From contig MNCI01018161.1 of NCBI GenBank assembly GCA_015680685.1, positions 1,028,180-1,092,179 of the forward strand: 64,000 bases of DNA, given 5' to 3'. Source of the DNA: Gnetum montanum (taxonomy: Eukaryota; Streptophyta; Gnetopsida; Gnetales; Gnetaceae). Shown here in pieces: positions 1-11,454 of the stretch. Made by a program: the position numbers and the translations under genes. Below the pieces are notes generated by a model, which was given only the letters and a program-made list of their open reading frames with translations, did not search any database and was not told the origin of the DNA. How positions within the stretch are numbered: position 1 is the first letter of the stretch; each line of letters begins with the position of its first letter.

Positions 1-436
1 TAACCAATGTGTATGATTAATGATTTTATAGTAATTATTGCTAATTATATAAACTTACTAAAAATGAAAAATTACTATAAGTAAAAATAAATCTTATTTT
101 AGCCTAAGACTGATTAACAAAAGTATTAGGCTTACATGGAAGCACCTATAATTACATTAATGTGGTTTTAAGGCTTCCACATTCATGTATGATTAGTGGT
201 ACCCTTACCTTTACCTCCTATTACTTTGGAGTGGTAATTGAAGATTACATAGGGTGTGGATCCTTTAAACCACAATTTGGAAGGAACAAAGTCCAAAAAT
301 GTGCTTGCAAACTAGCCTCTAAGTGTGGACTACACAAGTTGGGGAACCACATAAAATTGGTGTGTTGTTATGTCAAAGAATTGAAAATTTGAGAACTTAT
401 TTATTGCACCCCGCTTTCTAAGTTTAACGATCCTCA
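1..436 (+). repeat. copia-1 5' LTR (right part only)
   Basis: This is the 3' part of a Ty1/copia LTR. It is recognised because it ends just before a tRNA-iMet primer site and because its last 230 bases match the reverse complement of 36550-36740, the LTR of copia-2. A shared stretch reads AAGTTGGGGAACCACAT. The copia-2 LTR is about 1.1 kb, so most of this one lies left of the window or has diverged. The small open frame at 162-392 is just LTR sequence, not a gene. Confidence 0.75.
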
Positions 437-438
437 AG

Positions 439-450
439 TGGTATCAGAGA
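439..450 (+). other. copia-1 primer-binding site
   Basis: The sequence TGGTATCAGAGA differs at one base from the classic initiator-tRNA-Met primer site TGGTATCAGAGC used by plant Ty1/copia elements. Two bases separate it from the LTR end. It fixes the LTR edge and the + orientation of copia-1. Confidence 0.85.
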
Positions 451-479
451 CTAGTACTCTTACAATTTATATCAATCTT

Positions 480-1094
480 CAAGAGTGAACATGAAAGGGA
501 TACTCAACATTAGGCACATCTAGATAAAGAGCCTAATGTACATCATCAACTAGTGTGCTTAATTTGTTCGTGACATTTGTTATTAAGGTAAGTATCTTGT
601 TTCCTTTCTTGCATTCAAGAAGATAACAAAAGATGCATGTAAAGTTGACACTTCTTATGATTATCAAAATGATGCTTCCTTGGAAGATAGGTATGTGATA
701 TTTTTCCATAACATTCTTTCTTTCCAAAATTTATGCATTGAAATAAAATATGCTCTGCATGCCAAGGAAATAAAAATAAAAGTTCTTAATGATGAATGCT
801 CTTAGCTCAAAAAGGAAAAGTTAGACCTTAGGGTTGAGATTCAAAAACTAACAAAAATATTTGAGTAGGTGAAAAAAAGTTCTATGGAGAAATCTAATGA
901 TAAAAAAAATGTTTATCCAAGTTTGGCAAATTTCCTAGGCCAAAAATCTTGAAATGCTTCTTTTGTAACAAATATGACCATATTTAAGTGTTTCCTATCT
1001 TAGAATGCATCACCACTCTTGGTCTTTTCAAAACCAAGATAGAAAGAAAAAGATGCAAGTTTGAAGAGAAAAAGAAGGAAAGACTGAAAAGAAT
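480..1094 (+). pseudogene. copia-1 gag remnant
   Basis: This is a decayed gag region between the primer site and protease. A charged, helix-prone stretch at about 660-870 matches the coiled-coil segment of copia-2 (35226-35498). At about 952-1000 a degraded CCHC zinc knuckle can be read: C-x2-C and H survive, while the last Cys is replaced and a stop interrupts it. The main capsid domain (UBN2-like), present in copia-2, is mostly missing here. No continuous frame remains. Confidence 0.6.
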
Positions 1095-1634
1095 TTGATG
1101 GCTCAAGTTACTTTCTTAAATCACAATGCTAGTACATGGTATATTGATAGTGGATGTTCAAAGCACACGACAAGTGACAAATTTTACTTCATCCATTTCA
1201 AGGAACAAAATTATGGTACAATCACTTTTGGAGATGACATGGAAGCACCTATAATAGGTATTGGTACCATAGGAGGTAAAGGTAAGGGATTAACAACTTT
1301 AAAAAAAGTTCTTTTCATTGATGGATTAAAACATAATATTCTTAGTGTAAGTCAACTTTGTGATTCAAATTTTAATGTTACATTTTCAAAAGAAAGTTGT
1401 AGAATACAAGATTTATCTACTAGAAATGTTGTGATTGAAGAATCTAGAAAAGGAAATATGTATATCACTATTTTTAAAAAAATTTCTAACCTTAAATCCA
1501 AGTGTTTAGTAAGTTGTGCAAATCATACATGTCTTTGGCATAGGAAGCTAGGCCATATAAATAGAAAATTCTCCAGACCTTGGTATCTAAATAAATGGTT
1601 TGTAGTCTCCCTAAGCTTAAAGATTTCAACTTAA
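1095..1634 (+). pseudogene. copia-1 protease and GAG-pre-integrase domain
   Basis: This is a 180-codon open stretch of a Ty1/copia polyprotein. Near the start it carries WYIDSGCSKHTT, the copia aspartic protease active site (D-S-G). It is followed by the usual strand-rich retropepsin body with LFIDGLKHNILSVSQLCD. Near the end LWHRKLGHIN marks the GAG-pre-integrase HHCC region, with both His present. In a live element this protease cuts the Gag-Pol polyprotein inside virus-like particles. The frame is lost near 1570-1635, where the reading moves to the integrase frame. The piece is well preserved, but it is one fragment of a broken polyprotein. Confidence 0.85.
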
Positions 1635-2515
1635 ATACATGTGAAGCCTATCAAAAAGGAAAAAAAACAAGGGTAAGATTTGGTAAGAAAAGTTATATTT
1701 CTATTGCTCATCCCTTAGATCTACTTCATATGGATGTGGTTTGTCCAATTCAAACTCTCAACCTAGGAAAGAAAATATATTTTGGACAATTTTTGATGAT
1801 TATTCTCACTTTACTTGGGTTTCCTTTTTGTATCACAAAGATGATGTGTTAGATCATTTTTTAAAAATTAGCAATTAGATCTAGAAAGAAAAAGTATATA
1901 GTATCAAAGTTATTAGAAGTAACAATGGAGGTGAGTTCAAAAATGCAAAATTTGAATAGTTCTATCAAATGAATGGAATTCTACATTTTTTCTCTACTGC
2001 AAGAACTCCTCAAAACAATTGTGTACCTAAATGTAAGAACAAAATTCTAAACAAGATTTGGAGAATGATATTAAATGATCAAAGCCATCCTCATCACTTC
2101 TAGGTCAAATGTGTGTTACATGTCCAATAGAGTTATGGTAAGAAGATTAACTTTTAAAACTCCTTATGAATTATGGACTAGTAAAAAACCTTTGGCAACT
2201 TATTTTCATGTTTTTGATTCAAAATGCTATATTCTAAATGATAAAGACAACTTGAGAAAATTTGATGCAAAAACTTATGAAGAAATTTTCTTAGGATATT
2301 ATTTAGTTAGTGGAACATATAGGCTATTTAACAAAAGAACAAATATGATGGAGGAAATCAGAAATTTCAAAATATATGATTATGGCATTACTTGTCCACA
2401 ACTTGATGATGAAACTATTCCCATTCAAAAATTATCTAGCCCAACTTTAGTGCAAGATGACAAAACTTTAGAATCTAGTAGTGATCATGAAGAGGAAGAA
2501 AATGATGATGATTAA
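1595..2515 (+). pseudogene. copia-1 integrase
   Basis: This is Ty1/copia integrase in pieces. 1595-1852 reads through the CEAYQKGKKTR zinc region into PLDLLHMDVVCP, the first catalytic-core strand with its Asp. Between about 1853 and 2075 the core, including the GGEFKN-like second Asp motif near 1930, is broken by stops. 2075-2515 is the C-terminal part with TPYELWTSKKP and an acidic tail (EEEENDDD). Integrase would insert the cDNA into chromosomes; this copy cannot be functional. The order and spacing are those of a normal copia pol. Confidence 0.8.
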
Positions 2516-2725
2516 GTGATATACCCCACTTTATCAAAAATGCCAAAACTTAGCAAAGATCACTCTCTTAATGATTTAATTTGGAAATTTCAAGATGGTG
2601 TTCATACTAAAAGCCAAATCAAAAACATTTGTGCTTTCTCTACATTTTCTGATCTCATGCAGTTCAAATTTGAAACAAGCATGATGGAAAAATGCAAGAA
2701 CTTTCTTAGGTTTCAAATCTATTAA
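2516..2725 (+). pseudogene. copia-1 RT remnant with internal deletion
   Basis: The frame starts in the normal linker between integrase and RT (HSLNDLIWKFQDGVHTKSQ, then KNICAFSTF). It then jumps near 2655-2665 straight to the late RT segment, MMEKCKNFLRFQ, normally read as MMGKLKFFLGLQ. The RT fingers and palm, including the YVDD catalytic box, are absent. The expected interval is several hundred bases; here it is zero. This is a true internal deletion, not just stop-codon decay. Confidence 0.75.
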
Positions 2726-3541
2726 ACAACTAATGGAACCTTCATATGTCAAACCAAATATGTAATAGATCTTCTACTCAAATACAACTTATTTGATGTC
2801 AAATTTAAAGGTACTCTTATGGCTGTAAATTCTAAACTTATTAAAGACAATCAAGGTAAGGCAGTTGATCCCAAGCCTTATAGAAGAATGATTGGTAGTC
2901 TTCTTTATTTAACATCTAGTAGACTAGATATAGCTTTAAGTGTTGGATTGTGTGCTAAATATTAGTTTGGCCCAAAATATTCTCATTACAAATATATTAA
3001 ACATAATTTTCACTACTTAAAAGATTTCACTAACTAGGGCGTTTAGTATCCAAAGGATTCCTTCCTTTTTCTTGCTAGTTATTGTGATGCAGATTAGGCA
3101 TGTTGTCATGATGATTTCCATAGCACTAGAGATAACTATTTTTTCTTAGGAAGAAGTCTTATCTCTTGGTTAACCAAGAAGCAAACCTCTACAACTCTAT
3201 TAATTGTAGAGGTTGAATATATCTCTACTAGAAATTGTGCTCAATTACTTTAGATGAAAGAAAATCTCAAAGATTTAGGAATAAATGAAGACTCAACTCC
3301 TATTTACTATGATAACAAGAGAATCATTAACATGAAAAATAATTTCATCCAACATTCTTGTACCAAACATATTGAGATTTTCCATCACTTTATATGGGAA
3401 CATACACAATGCAATCATGTAAGGCTAGAGTTTATTGAAACCGAAAGTCAACTAGCTAATGCCTTCACCAAACCTCTAGACAAACATATGTTGGCATATC
3501 TATGCAAAGATATGGGAATAGAACCTTGTCTTGTCACATGA
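2726..3541 (+). pseudogene. copia-1 RT end and RNase H
   Basis: The frame resumes with TNGTFICQTKYVIDLLLKY, passes YRRMIGSLLYLTSSRLDIA, and ends in the RNase H domain (CDAD, then EVEYIS, then ESQLANAFTKPLD). Stops occur at about 2964, 3036-3046, 3096 and 3250. The last 95 codons (3254-3541) are open and contain the classic copia C-terminus. RNase H would remove RNA from the RNA-DNA hybrid during reverse transcription. The Pol C-terminus, then PPT, then LTR order is intact. Confidence 0.85.
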
Positions 3542-3662
3542 GTCTTTTCATTCCTTTTATACTTATTCAACACAAAAACAAAAAAAAACAAAACCAAAAC
3601 ACCAAAAACATTTTTTTATGTAGCTATTTAGGGGAGCTTGCCTCACCTTTTTGGTTATGTCC

Positions 3663-3680
3663 AAAAAGGGGGAGAAGAAG
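3663..3680 (+). other. copia-1 polypurine tract
   Basis: AAAAAGGGGGAGAAGAAG is an 18-base pure purine run about 120 bases after the Pol stop and just before sequence homologous to the copia-2 LTR. It is the expected primer for plus-strand DNA synthesis. Confidence 0.7.
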
Positions 3681-3681
3681 C

Positions 3682-4130
3682 CTATGTATTATTGTGTATT
3701 ACTAATCCATTTTCTTCAATTTTTGACATTAGTAAAAATGGAAAAAATTTTGATATTTTGATATGTCAAACCTTAAGAAAAATGGAGAACATAGGTTGCT
3801 TTTGTGTGTGTATGTGTGTGTGATTGTTGTGCTTGTAGGACAAAACCTTGAAGTAAGACAAGAAGATTTGTAGACCTTTGATGAGCATGGACAAGGAACA
3901 ATGAATTCATCATCCAAAGTAATTTGAAGAAAAATGTATCCAAGAAATAGTAGACATCTTGGTAGAATTGGAGAATTCTCAGGCAAAGATGTCTACAACA
4001 ATAGATTCCTTTCCTCAAGCAAAGAAGTCTTTACCAAAGAAAGAATTTCAGTTTGTATAACTACCCTTGGGCATAAATCCAAAGGGTCTTCCTCATTTCA
4101 TTATGTAGCCCATCTATGATGTGAAAAATT
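3682..4130 (+). repeat. copia-1 3' LTR, truncated
   Basis: The segment matches the reverse complement of about 37260-37650 (the copia-2 LTR start), for example ATAGACATCTTGGTAGAATT and the TG-repeat area at 3800-3822. Homology fades at about 4060-4130, before the TATA region and the 3' half of the LTR. The sequence then changes to gypsy family G gag. Only the first 0.45 kb of a roughly 1.1 kb LTR remains. Confidence 0.65.
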
Positions 4131-4139
4131 TTCTCTTTT

Positions 4140-4990
4140 CAAGAGAAATCATGGCCAAGAAATCTATGTAGTAGCGAATAGTATCTATCCAAGGCCACAT
4201 CCAAGGGTTCATGATTTTCTTGCTTCCACCCTTAGATTTTTTTTCTCATGTTGGATACTCTAGCATAGGTTTGGTATTTTTCATTGAAAAGTTCCAACAT
4301 TATGAACCACTAGTGGATGGAACTTGGTTCCAACAATCTATACCAACTTTCAACTTCATCTATTAGTGTCCTAGGGATAAGCTTAAGCTTCTGCTACTCA
4401 TTTTTGATATTTTATAAGGCATAGGTATAATGGAAGGTTTTTAAGTGTTGTTGTGGATTATAACTATAGCCTTCCCTAAATTTATAAATTTTGTTCATGT
4501 TAAGCCATTTGATGTAATTGTCCCTTTGATGCCTTTGGGATATCTGAACTACCTTCCTAATCTATGTTAGATCCATAGTAGCCAACAAGGCTTCATCTGT
4601 AGTAGATACATCATAGTGATAATCTATATTTCTATTCATCTAATTTTGATCATGTATATGCTCATTTTTATGTCTTTTATTTTGTCCTTAGGTTGGATTT
4701 ATATCTATATCTTGACCCCATAGTAGAGCTCTATCTCTATACCTACATTCATCTTCATCAGAACTAGATGAGGAAGAGGAAGATGAGGAACTGGGAGAAT
4801 CATCATGGCTCCTATAGTTCTCCCCATGGTCCCTTGATTTATCTTCTATAGGTTTTGTGGAGGTCTTAGGCCTTGAGTCCTTTCTTGTTATATGACTTAC
4901 TCCATCTCCTCCAAGATTTTCTACACCAGCTAAACATATTCTTTGAGTGTAGCAATGGTCTAAATGAGTATAGGGAACCCCTTCTTAAGG
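4140..4990 (-). pseudogene. family G gypsy gag (minus copy)
   Basis: Read on the minus strand this is a broken Retrotrans_gag-type capsid frame. A Ser/Asp/Glu-rich stretch (about 4750-4800) is followed by a segment with VESWYRLLEPSSIH, then LELFNEKYQTYARV and KKI-GWKQENHEPLD. The + strand copy at 46690-48705 reads in parallel: AKVWYRSLKPKSI, LFNKRYQNYARV, KWKQEQHETLDMAL. The shared order and the upstream tRNA-Asp-type primer site place both in one Ty3/gypsy family of the Athila/Tat side. The copy stops at about 4140, where copia-1 begins. Several stops make it non-functional. Confidence 0.7.
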
Positions 4991-5190
4991 TTTTTCACTC
5001 TAATTTTCTTCAGTATAGATCCTATCATTTCTCTTATAAGTGCTTTCATCATATAATATACTCTTGGTCCTATGTGAAGAAGACATTGTTATTAGTTAAT
5101 GATGTGTGTGATGTAATATTTTCTAAAAGAAAAATCATTAATGCATTTATAGTAATCATGTATGATATAACTAAGCTAGATAACTTGCAC

Positions 5191-5209
5191 CATCCTAGCA
5201 ATGGTGCCA
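5191..5209 (-). other. family G primer-binding site (minus copy)
   Basis: On the minus strand this reads TGGCACCATTGCTAGGATG. It resembles the tRNA-Asp primer site of Athila/Tat elements (TGGCGCCGTTGCCGGGGA), with transitions at CpG positions. It lies four bases inside the LTR edge, and gag follows. Confidence 0.7.
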
Positions 5210-5213
5210 ATGA

Positions 5214-6180
5214 TGAATGGCAAGGTACCCCTATGCCCAACCATACAAATCACAAGCGTTCACACACAATCTAGTTGAATTCCATGGATGGGACTAGTTG
5301 TGGCATCTAGATCATTATCTCTTTATCATAGTTCACTATCTTCCCACTTGGACTAGTGGTAGCTTTTTCACATATGGTTTAGTCTAAAGTGAGGGATATG
5401 ATAATTGATGTTTTTTTGGCCTTATTCTACTTCTAATGGTAATACATAAATCAATTAATTAAGCTAATTAACAGTGGAAATTAAAGTCTAGACTAGCCTA
5501 CAGGTGATGAGTATATATTCCCAACTTATTGTACACATCCTAAACCCATGTATCCACTGCTAGGATTACCAAGCACTATGCTACTAGGTAAACCAAGTAA
5601 TAGCATTGTTGGGGTTACCAAGCGAATACATGTTTATGCTCAAAACTGGTCATGCTCATTCTACCAATTCATTAATATGCATGAAAATGTAAATATTAAC
5701 TAAGTACATGGAAATTAAATTGCATGGAAAGTAAATCTAATCTAAGTCAAAGTGTTGGCTGCAATGAATAGGAATCAATCTTAATCTTATTGTCATTCAT
5801 GGAATCTGTCTAGGTACATTTTCTCTCAAATAAGACACTATACAACTGACTTAGATCCATACTATAGGCACTCAATGACTATTCTCTAAGACTACGGAAT
5901 AAAACTACAAGTGTTTAACTACTCTATTGACTAATTTCATACCAAACCATGCATCCAAGTATTATATTTATAGGTTGGTACACATCCCCCAATATCACAT
6001 ATCCAATAATGTAGCATGTGATCTGATATCAGATATGCAGTATCAAAACTTTGATATTGGAGCTATGATATTTTAGCTAACCAAAAATTGACTTTTTGTC
6101 AAACATATGCAATATAGCATCAATGATATCACAAATGCCACTTAGCATCAGCAATATCCTAGCCAATTAATGATTCATCA
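5214..6180 (-). repeat. family G LTR (minus copy)
   Basis: This is an LTR of about 967 bp. On the minus strand it starts with TGATGAATCAT, the same 11 bases that start the + copy at 45677, and it ends in CA before the primer site. A TATA box, CCTATAAATATAAT, lies at 5961-5974 (minus). The upstream U3 holds many GATATC/ATATC motifs, including ATCTGATATCAGAT. The segment at 6181-6415 beyond its start shows nothing I recognise. Confidence 0.75.
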
Positions 6181-6415
6181 GAAGTGATAAGATATCTATG
6201 ATGGATTTTTGCTTGACCCTTGATAAATCAAAGGACCTTCTTTGTATGATCCCACGCTCATCATGCTTTTCATTTAATATGGAAATTGGTAGGTGTTTTT
6301 GTTGATTACTCAATGTTATATGTTTGGTGATTTTAGCCTCATTGTTATTATTGTTGTTAGTTTTTCTATTAGTACTAGCCCTAGCTTGAGTTTTAGTAGC
6401 CTCCTATTGAAGCTC

Positions 6416-7060
6416 CACCTCTGAACCTTGATCAATGTTGACATAGTTAACTGATGGTACCAACACATTATCTTCACAGATCACAGTTTTCCCTCCCTCC
6501 TATGGTAAATGGATCTACTAGTGTATAGGAGATGAGACTACATAGAGCTTAGCCAACCATAACCTTCCTAGGATTAGGTTGATTCCGGGTATCTCTTCAA
6601 CTACTATAAAGTTGGTAGATGTAGAAAATTTCTCACCAACTACAAAATCCAAGAAGATAGAACCCTGAACCACTACTCGTGATCCATTAAATAAATTGAG
6701 TGCAGAGGTAGTGGCTTCCTAGATATTCTCGATTAAGCTTGGTTTGTCAATGATGGAAAATGATAACATGCTAGTTGCTACCCTAACATCCATATAAACA
6801 TGATAAACCTTGTACCTATCAACACATATAGTAATGTGGAGAGGAGTAAATAGCACTTCTTCGTTTCAAGAGTCCATCTTCCCATCACTATCACAAAAGT
6901 TGAACATGGATTGGTACTCATTGTCTTTGAGTGAAGCTTGCTCAATGATAAAGTGGATTGATTCTTTATTGGTGGGCACGTCTTCGCTCACAAGGATAGA
7001 AGTTAGCACCTGAGCTAGTATATCTTTATGAGTAGAAGAATTCATGACTAGGTCATACAA
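6416..7060 (-). pseudogene. Element A gypsy protease region
   Basis: On the minus strand this matches the protease segment of element C (58772-59687). The open part at 6866-7060 reads LTSILVSEDVPTNKESIH, against LTSVLVSEDLPVDEPSIH in C. Further on come FNGSRVVVQGSIFLDFVVG and INLILGRLWLAKL, the retropepsin C-terminal strand. The active-site DDGAT motif of C is replaced here by DVRVAT around 6780-6800, and stops interrupt it, so it is dead. There is no RT beyond it; family G starts at 6180. Confidence 0.7.
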
Positions 7061-7602
7061 GTTTGGTGATGTATTTTTTTTTTTTTTTGAGGGACCATTT
7101 AGCTTGTTCCATTTTTATGAGAAAATTCTTTTCCTTGATGTGTAACCTTTTAGCCTTAGTAATTTTAACTTCCTTAATTATTCCTAAACTTTTTTGCTTA
7201 GGTTTGGATGTATGTGCCTTGAACCCCTTGTCCATGGATGTAGCCGATCTTAGTGTAGGTCTATGTATGTTAAATTATCTTGAATCCTTTTTTCATTGGT
7301 TATCTTTAGTGGGCTTTGTTGTTGGTTTGGTGAAAAGTTGATTTCATCATCGCTAGGATGACGATGTCTTGCTAACCTCTAAGTTTTCTGCCACTATAGG
7401 TGGAATTTGGTTATGGGTTATTATGGGTTTACTTATTGGAGGTGGAAAAACCTAGATAACAAATGGTTTCCTAACCTTAGAAGGATTGGTAACATGTGGT
7501 CTAGGTTATGAAGTTGATGCTACTAAAGGGGAAACACGTATGATGAAAGGCTTCTTAGGAGTTGGAGTTTGTTTGTTGTCTCTTGAGCCATTCCTCAAGA
7601 CA
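7061..7602 (-). pseudogene. Element A gag-protease linker
   Basis: This is the proline- and basic-rich linker between gag and protease of a Tat/Ogre-type polyprotein. It is recognised by similarity to 59955-60280 of element C, for example the repeated ITKG/FIIR-like blocks around 7460-7560. A T-run at 7074-7088 is simple sequence. The linker stops abruptly at 7602, where the target-site copy and LTR of element B begin. The gag and LTR expected to its right are not seen. Confidence 0.55.
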
Positions 7603-7607
7603 TCAAC
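7603..7607. other. Candidate target-site duplication of element B (left)
   Basis: TCAAC at 7603-7607 pairs with TTAAC at 26251-26255, one transition apart. The two lie directly outside the two LTR ends of element B. Ty3/gypsy elements make 5-bp duplications, so this supports 7608-26250 as one insertion. Confidence 0.55.
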
Positions 7608-9473
7608 TATGTTGTTTGAAAACATCAATGACTAGAACACTAAGAGGTTGGTGGGAATATAGCCTAACCTTGAATCCATGTAAGGGACATGTTGAGAAAT
7701 GAGAAAAAGGTGCCTTGAATGGCCTAGTCAATCAGATAGGGACTTACATGGTGTTAAAATGACCATATGTGAGAAGGGCTTGTATTGCGTTACGTGTGGA
7801 CACTAGGACTGGCAAAGATAGAGTGTAGTAGGGTGTCCCACCCTAAAAACAGTGATTTGAGCATGCAAATATGTATCAAATAGTAGAAAAATGTAAGAGT
7901 TATGCTTAATACCAAAGAAAAATTGCTTGGAAAAGAAATAAAACAAAGCTTAAGAATGAAAAAATGCATCGCCCCAAAATGGGGGGGTGTAATTTTTGCT
8001 AGAGAAGAGGTGAGAATGGTACGCTACATCAAGCAATCATAGTGGTAGTGTAGTAGTGTAGTCACAATCTTTGAGATGCCCAAGACATGGAGCTAATGGC
8101 TACAATGGAAACTAAACCTACTGGGTTGGTTATTACCCTGTCCTACGAGTGCAATGGTGGACAGTGTTGTGGGAGGTGCCAAGGTGCGAAGCTCAGATGC
8201 TTAAGTCTAAGAGTTTTAGGGATGCTTAGATAGATAAAATGCCCAATTCTCTTTTGATTTACCCACCCTAGGATGTTGAATGTCAAGGTATTTAGAGGGC
8301 TAGGTTTAGCATGAAGAATGGATCAAGAGCCACTTGGCATGGGTGGCATATGGCATGAGTGTAGATGGGGTTACGCTGACATGTTATGCTCTCATGAGAG
8401 TAGCAAAGTGTTATGCTCTAAATAATAATAACAGGTCCCCAAAGACTACTAAACTATGACTAAAATAGCCAAACTGCATGTGAAAAAGTTTGAGAGCTAG
8501 CAATGTACTTGCAAAAAACATAAAATAGTACAACTTGGAGGCTATGCTCTAGGACTACATCTTCCCCATCTTTTGAGTAGATTAAAGCATAGGGATAATT
8601 TTTGAGACCAATGGGGGTGAAAAATAAATATAAATTTCTAATTTTAGTTTCTAGAGGAATGTCAAAGTTGGAACGAAGGCCAATGCCAAGTTCTAGAGGC
8701 TTTTGGAGGCTATCGAAAGCTTTTTTCTAGTGTCAAGTTGACTACATTGGGGAGTGTAGTAGAGTATAGCAGGGACACTTCACCAAATTTTAATAAAATC
8801 TATAGTCTTCCTTCATGGTTCACTGGCTATGCTCTACGGTGTAGCAAGAGAGGTATCCTTGGGAGCTAGAAAATGTGCCAAACATTTCTTCCATGTCAAG
8901 CTAGCTTGATAGATCCTTATCTAATACTTAGGAAAAACTAGGTGCTAGGACCTATGCTATGATAGCTATGCTATGGAGCATAGTAGGGTGTAGCAACCTG
9001 AGAGATAGAAAATTTGCCAAACTATTTTGTCCATCTTGAGAAAATATGACAACCTCTAGCCTAGTGCTTGGGTGAACTGGCTACTAGGACATGTGTCACG
9101 CTAGATATGTTGAAGAGTGTAGTAAGCATGAAAACCTAGGAGATAGAAAATTTACCAAACTATTTCATCCATCCCAAGCAACCCTTGAGCACTTCTGGCT
9201 TGACACTTGGGCAAACTGGCCATGGATGTGTTTGCTACACTAGCTATGTTGGGGAGCGTAGTAGGCAAATCTAGAGTGTAGAATGACACTTCGAAAATTT
9301 TAATGCACCTATTATTGATACTTAGAAAAAATATTGCAAAATAGGCCTCAATGTATGCTATGTTGGCTACGCTAGAGAGCATAACACCCACAATTAGAGA
9401 AAATTTTCCAAGTTATGACACTTAGATAAATTTACCATTGAAGACATAGAAGCATAAAATTGGTGGTGTTTCA
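7608..9473 (-). repeat. Element B 3' LTR
   Basis: This 1866 bp segment is homologous to 24332-26250 and, inverted, to 26269-27803 and 39250-41129. On the minus strand it starts TGAAACACCACCAATTTT right after a polypurine tract. It is rich in the short motif GAGCATAGC and its complement. A decayed TATA-like CTCTAAATACC lies near 8290 (minus). The short open frame at 9152-9391 is LTR sequence. Confidence 0.8.
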
Positions 9474-9486
9474 TTAGTCCGCCTTT
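9474..9486 (-). other. Element B polypurine tract
   Basis: The minus strand reads AAAGGCGGACTAA immediately before the TG that opens the 3' LTR. Plus-strand primers of this sort precede gypsy LTRs. The D LTR is preceded by the similar AAAAAGGGACCAA. Confidence 0.65.
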
Positions 9487-11059
9487 GTGGACATCTAGAG
9501 GATTGGCCCAGGAGACATTGACAAAGAATATGAAATACCATAGTTAACATGACATCAACACTACTCATCAGTGCCTAATTAGCCAATGCACCACTACGGT
9601 TGAGAGTGCTAAGGGAATAAAGTATGGTAGGGGATAGGTTAGGGAGATGGGTCAAGGGATAACAAATAGGAAGGCTATTCATTTTACATGTGGTTGTAGG
9701 ATGCAGCATTATGATGGCTTGTTTCCAAAGCATGATCCCTCATCAGAGTTCTTGTAAGGAAGTCAACATGTAGAGATGGCCTACCCTTAGGATTTTGACC
9801 TCTCATCAAAGTGCTTGTAAAATGGTTGATTTGGGGTTAGATCAATTGCAAACTAGCAACTATGCTATTTTACTTGGGCACTTATTTCATCCCATTCTTC
9901 TTTTACTCTTGGTTTTATTTTTTATTTTTTATTTTATTTTTTGTCTTTCTCTTTTCTTTTCTTTTTAATTTCTTGTTTCTTTTTCATTTTCTCTCTTTTC
10001 TTTTCTTTTTTTCCTTTTTGAAGATGTTTTGTTATTGAGTGAATGATGTGTTGATTAACAAAATTTGTTTAGCAAAAACCACATCACATCTATAGGACAA
10101 GTGTTTCCTCCCAAGGATGAGTTGTATTACTTCTTCTTGGGGATTTGACCAATCCATAAAGGCTCCCCATGAGATGAGTTGTGTTACATCTATCATGGGT
10201 TCTACAGTTGAATAAAAAAAGGGTTTCATGTGCATCAAAGAAGCTTGCATGGAATGTAAGGAAATGTAAGGAAAATGGGTCAATGTGAATAGGCTACAAT
10301 AGGATAATGAGGATGTACACTCTTTAGTAGCTTATTAAGTCAAAGCAGACACATCATGGTAGTGCAGTGACTTGCCACCATGATGAAATGCACCCTTGAG
10401 CAATGTTAGTGAGGCTTCATTCTACAACTACAACATAGAGAAAATAAGAAAAGCAACCACACCATGTGAGATGAAGGTGAAGTCCTATTTGCAAGGGTAC
10501 TACAATGTCTATGAATGCTGTGTTAGTTACAAGTTCATGTCATGTTCAAAGCAAGAAGGCTAGTGCAGGCACCAGTGATAGCAAGCTGTGAAAGCTTCAG
10601 TAGCCACACTAAAAGTAAGCACCCAAGTGGCTAAAGGCATTGGAAATTTAGGTGCTTGGGAGTCCTCACCAAAGATAGGAGCCAAGAAACACAACAACAT
10701 GGTAGAGAATTGCACTGTTGGATGCTCTTCCAACCTTAGGCAATGGTGAGGACTAGATTATGCTAGTGCTATGGGTATGCCATAGCAACTTTGATTCTCC
10801 TATGAGTGATGATGATGTTGAGAGCTTTGGCCAAGATGATTGGCGATGGTGGTAGTAGCTCCAAAATTTTAGCAAGATGCTAAAAGGCATCTCCAGAATA
10901 TCAAAAAGATGTTGAGGATGGTGATGCTATAAATGTTCCAGAGGGTTTTACCTTAATGATGTGAACTTCATTCTAGAACTGGAACATCCCACCTCATCCT
11001 ACCCAAGAGGTGTGAACAAGTAATGAAGGATTGGAAGTATTCATGCTCGCTTGTCTACA
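9487..11059 (-). other. Element B 3' untranslated region
   Basis: This is the non-coding interval between integrase and the 3' LTR. It contains a strong pyrimidine tract on the + strand at about 9895-10020 (a purine tract on the element's own strand), made of T-runs and TTTTC units. I see no domain in either strand; the open frame at 10032-10283 (minus) has no recognisable motif and no conserved partner in this window. Confidence 0.5.
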
Positions 11060-11410
11060 GAACTATGTGTATTGAATTGTTAATGCTAAACTGCAAACCT
11101 AGTTGTAGGTCTTGGTAGATCACATGCTATACTATTTTAAGGTCCTAATAGACCATGAACCAAATTTAAGGTCCATGTAGACCATCATGTGCTATTTTAA
11201 TGTCCTAATAGACTGCTATGCTAGTTTAATATCATAGTAGATAGTGGATGGTCAATTTAAGATCATAGCAGACCATGTTGTGGGTTCCTGTTTAATGTCA
11301 TAGCCCAAGTATAGTTTTTGCTAGTTTAACATCATATCAAATGTTCTATGCTAGATTAATGTCATAGCAAACATTTTGTGCTAATTTAATGTCATAGTGA
11401 ATGTTCACTT
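11060..11410. repeat. GTTTAA-type tandem repeat downstream of integrase
   Basis: About ten degenerate units of 28-35 bp repeat the pattern TTTAATGTCATAG-AGA, with variants TTTAAGGTCCTAATAGACC. The same repeat type occurs at 14580-14690, 19850-20080 and 58341-58770, so it is a property of these elements and not local slippage. Confidence 0.7.
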
Positions 11411-11454
11411 ACCTTGCTTTGTTGTTGTTGCAGCACTACATACTAGGCATAGTA

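Noticed and set aside
7608-9473. Reading this LTR as an LTR shared by elements A and B in tandem
   Set aside because: A has no primer site or gag next to it, and the 5-mers TCAAC/TTAAC flank the B LTR ends, so an insertion of B into A explains it better.
9895-10020. Long pyrimidine tract as the polypurine tract of element B
   Set aside because: It lies over 400 bp from the LTR; the 13-base tract directly at 9474-9486 fits better.
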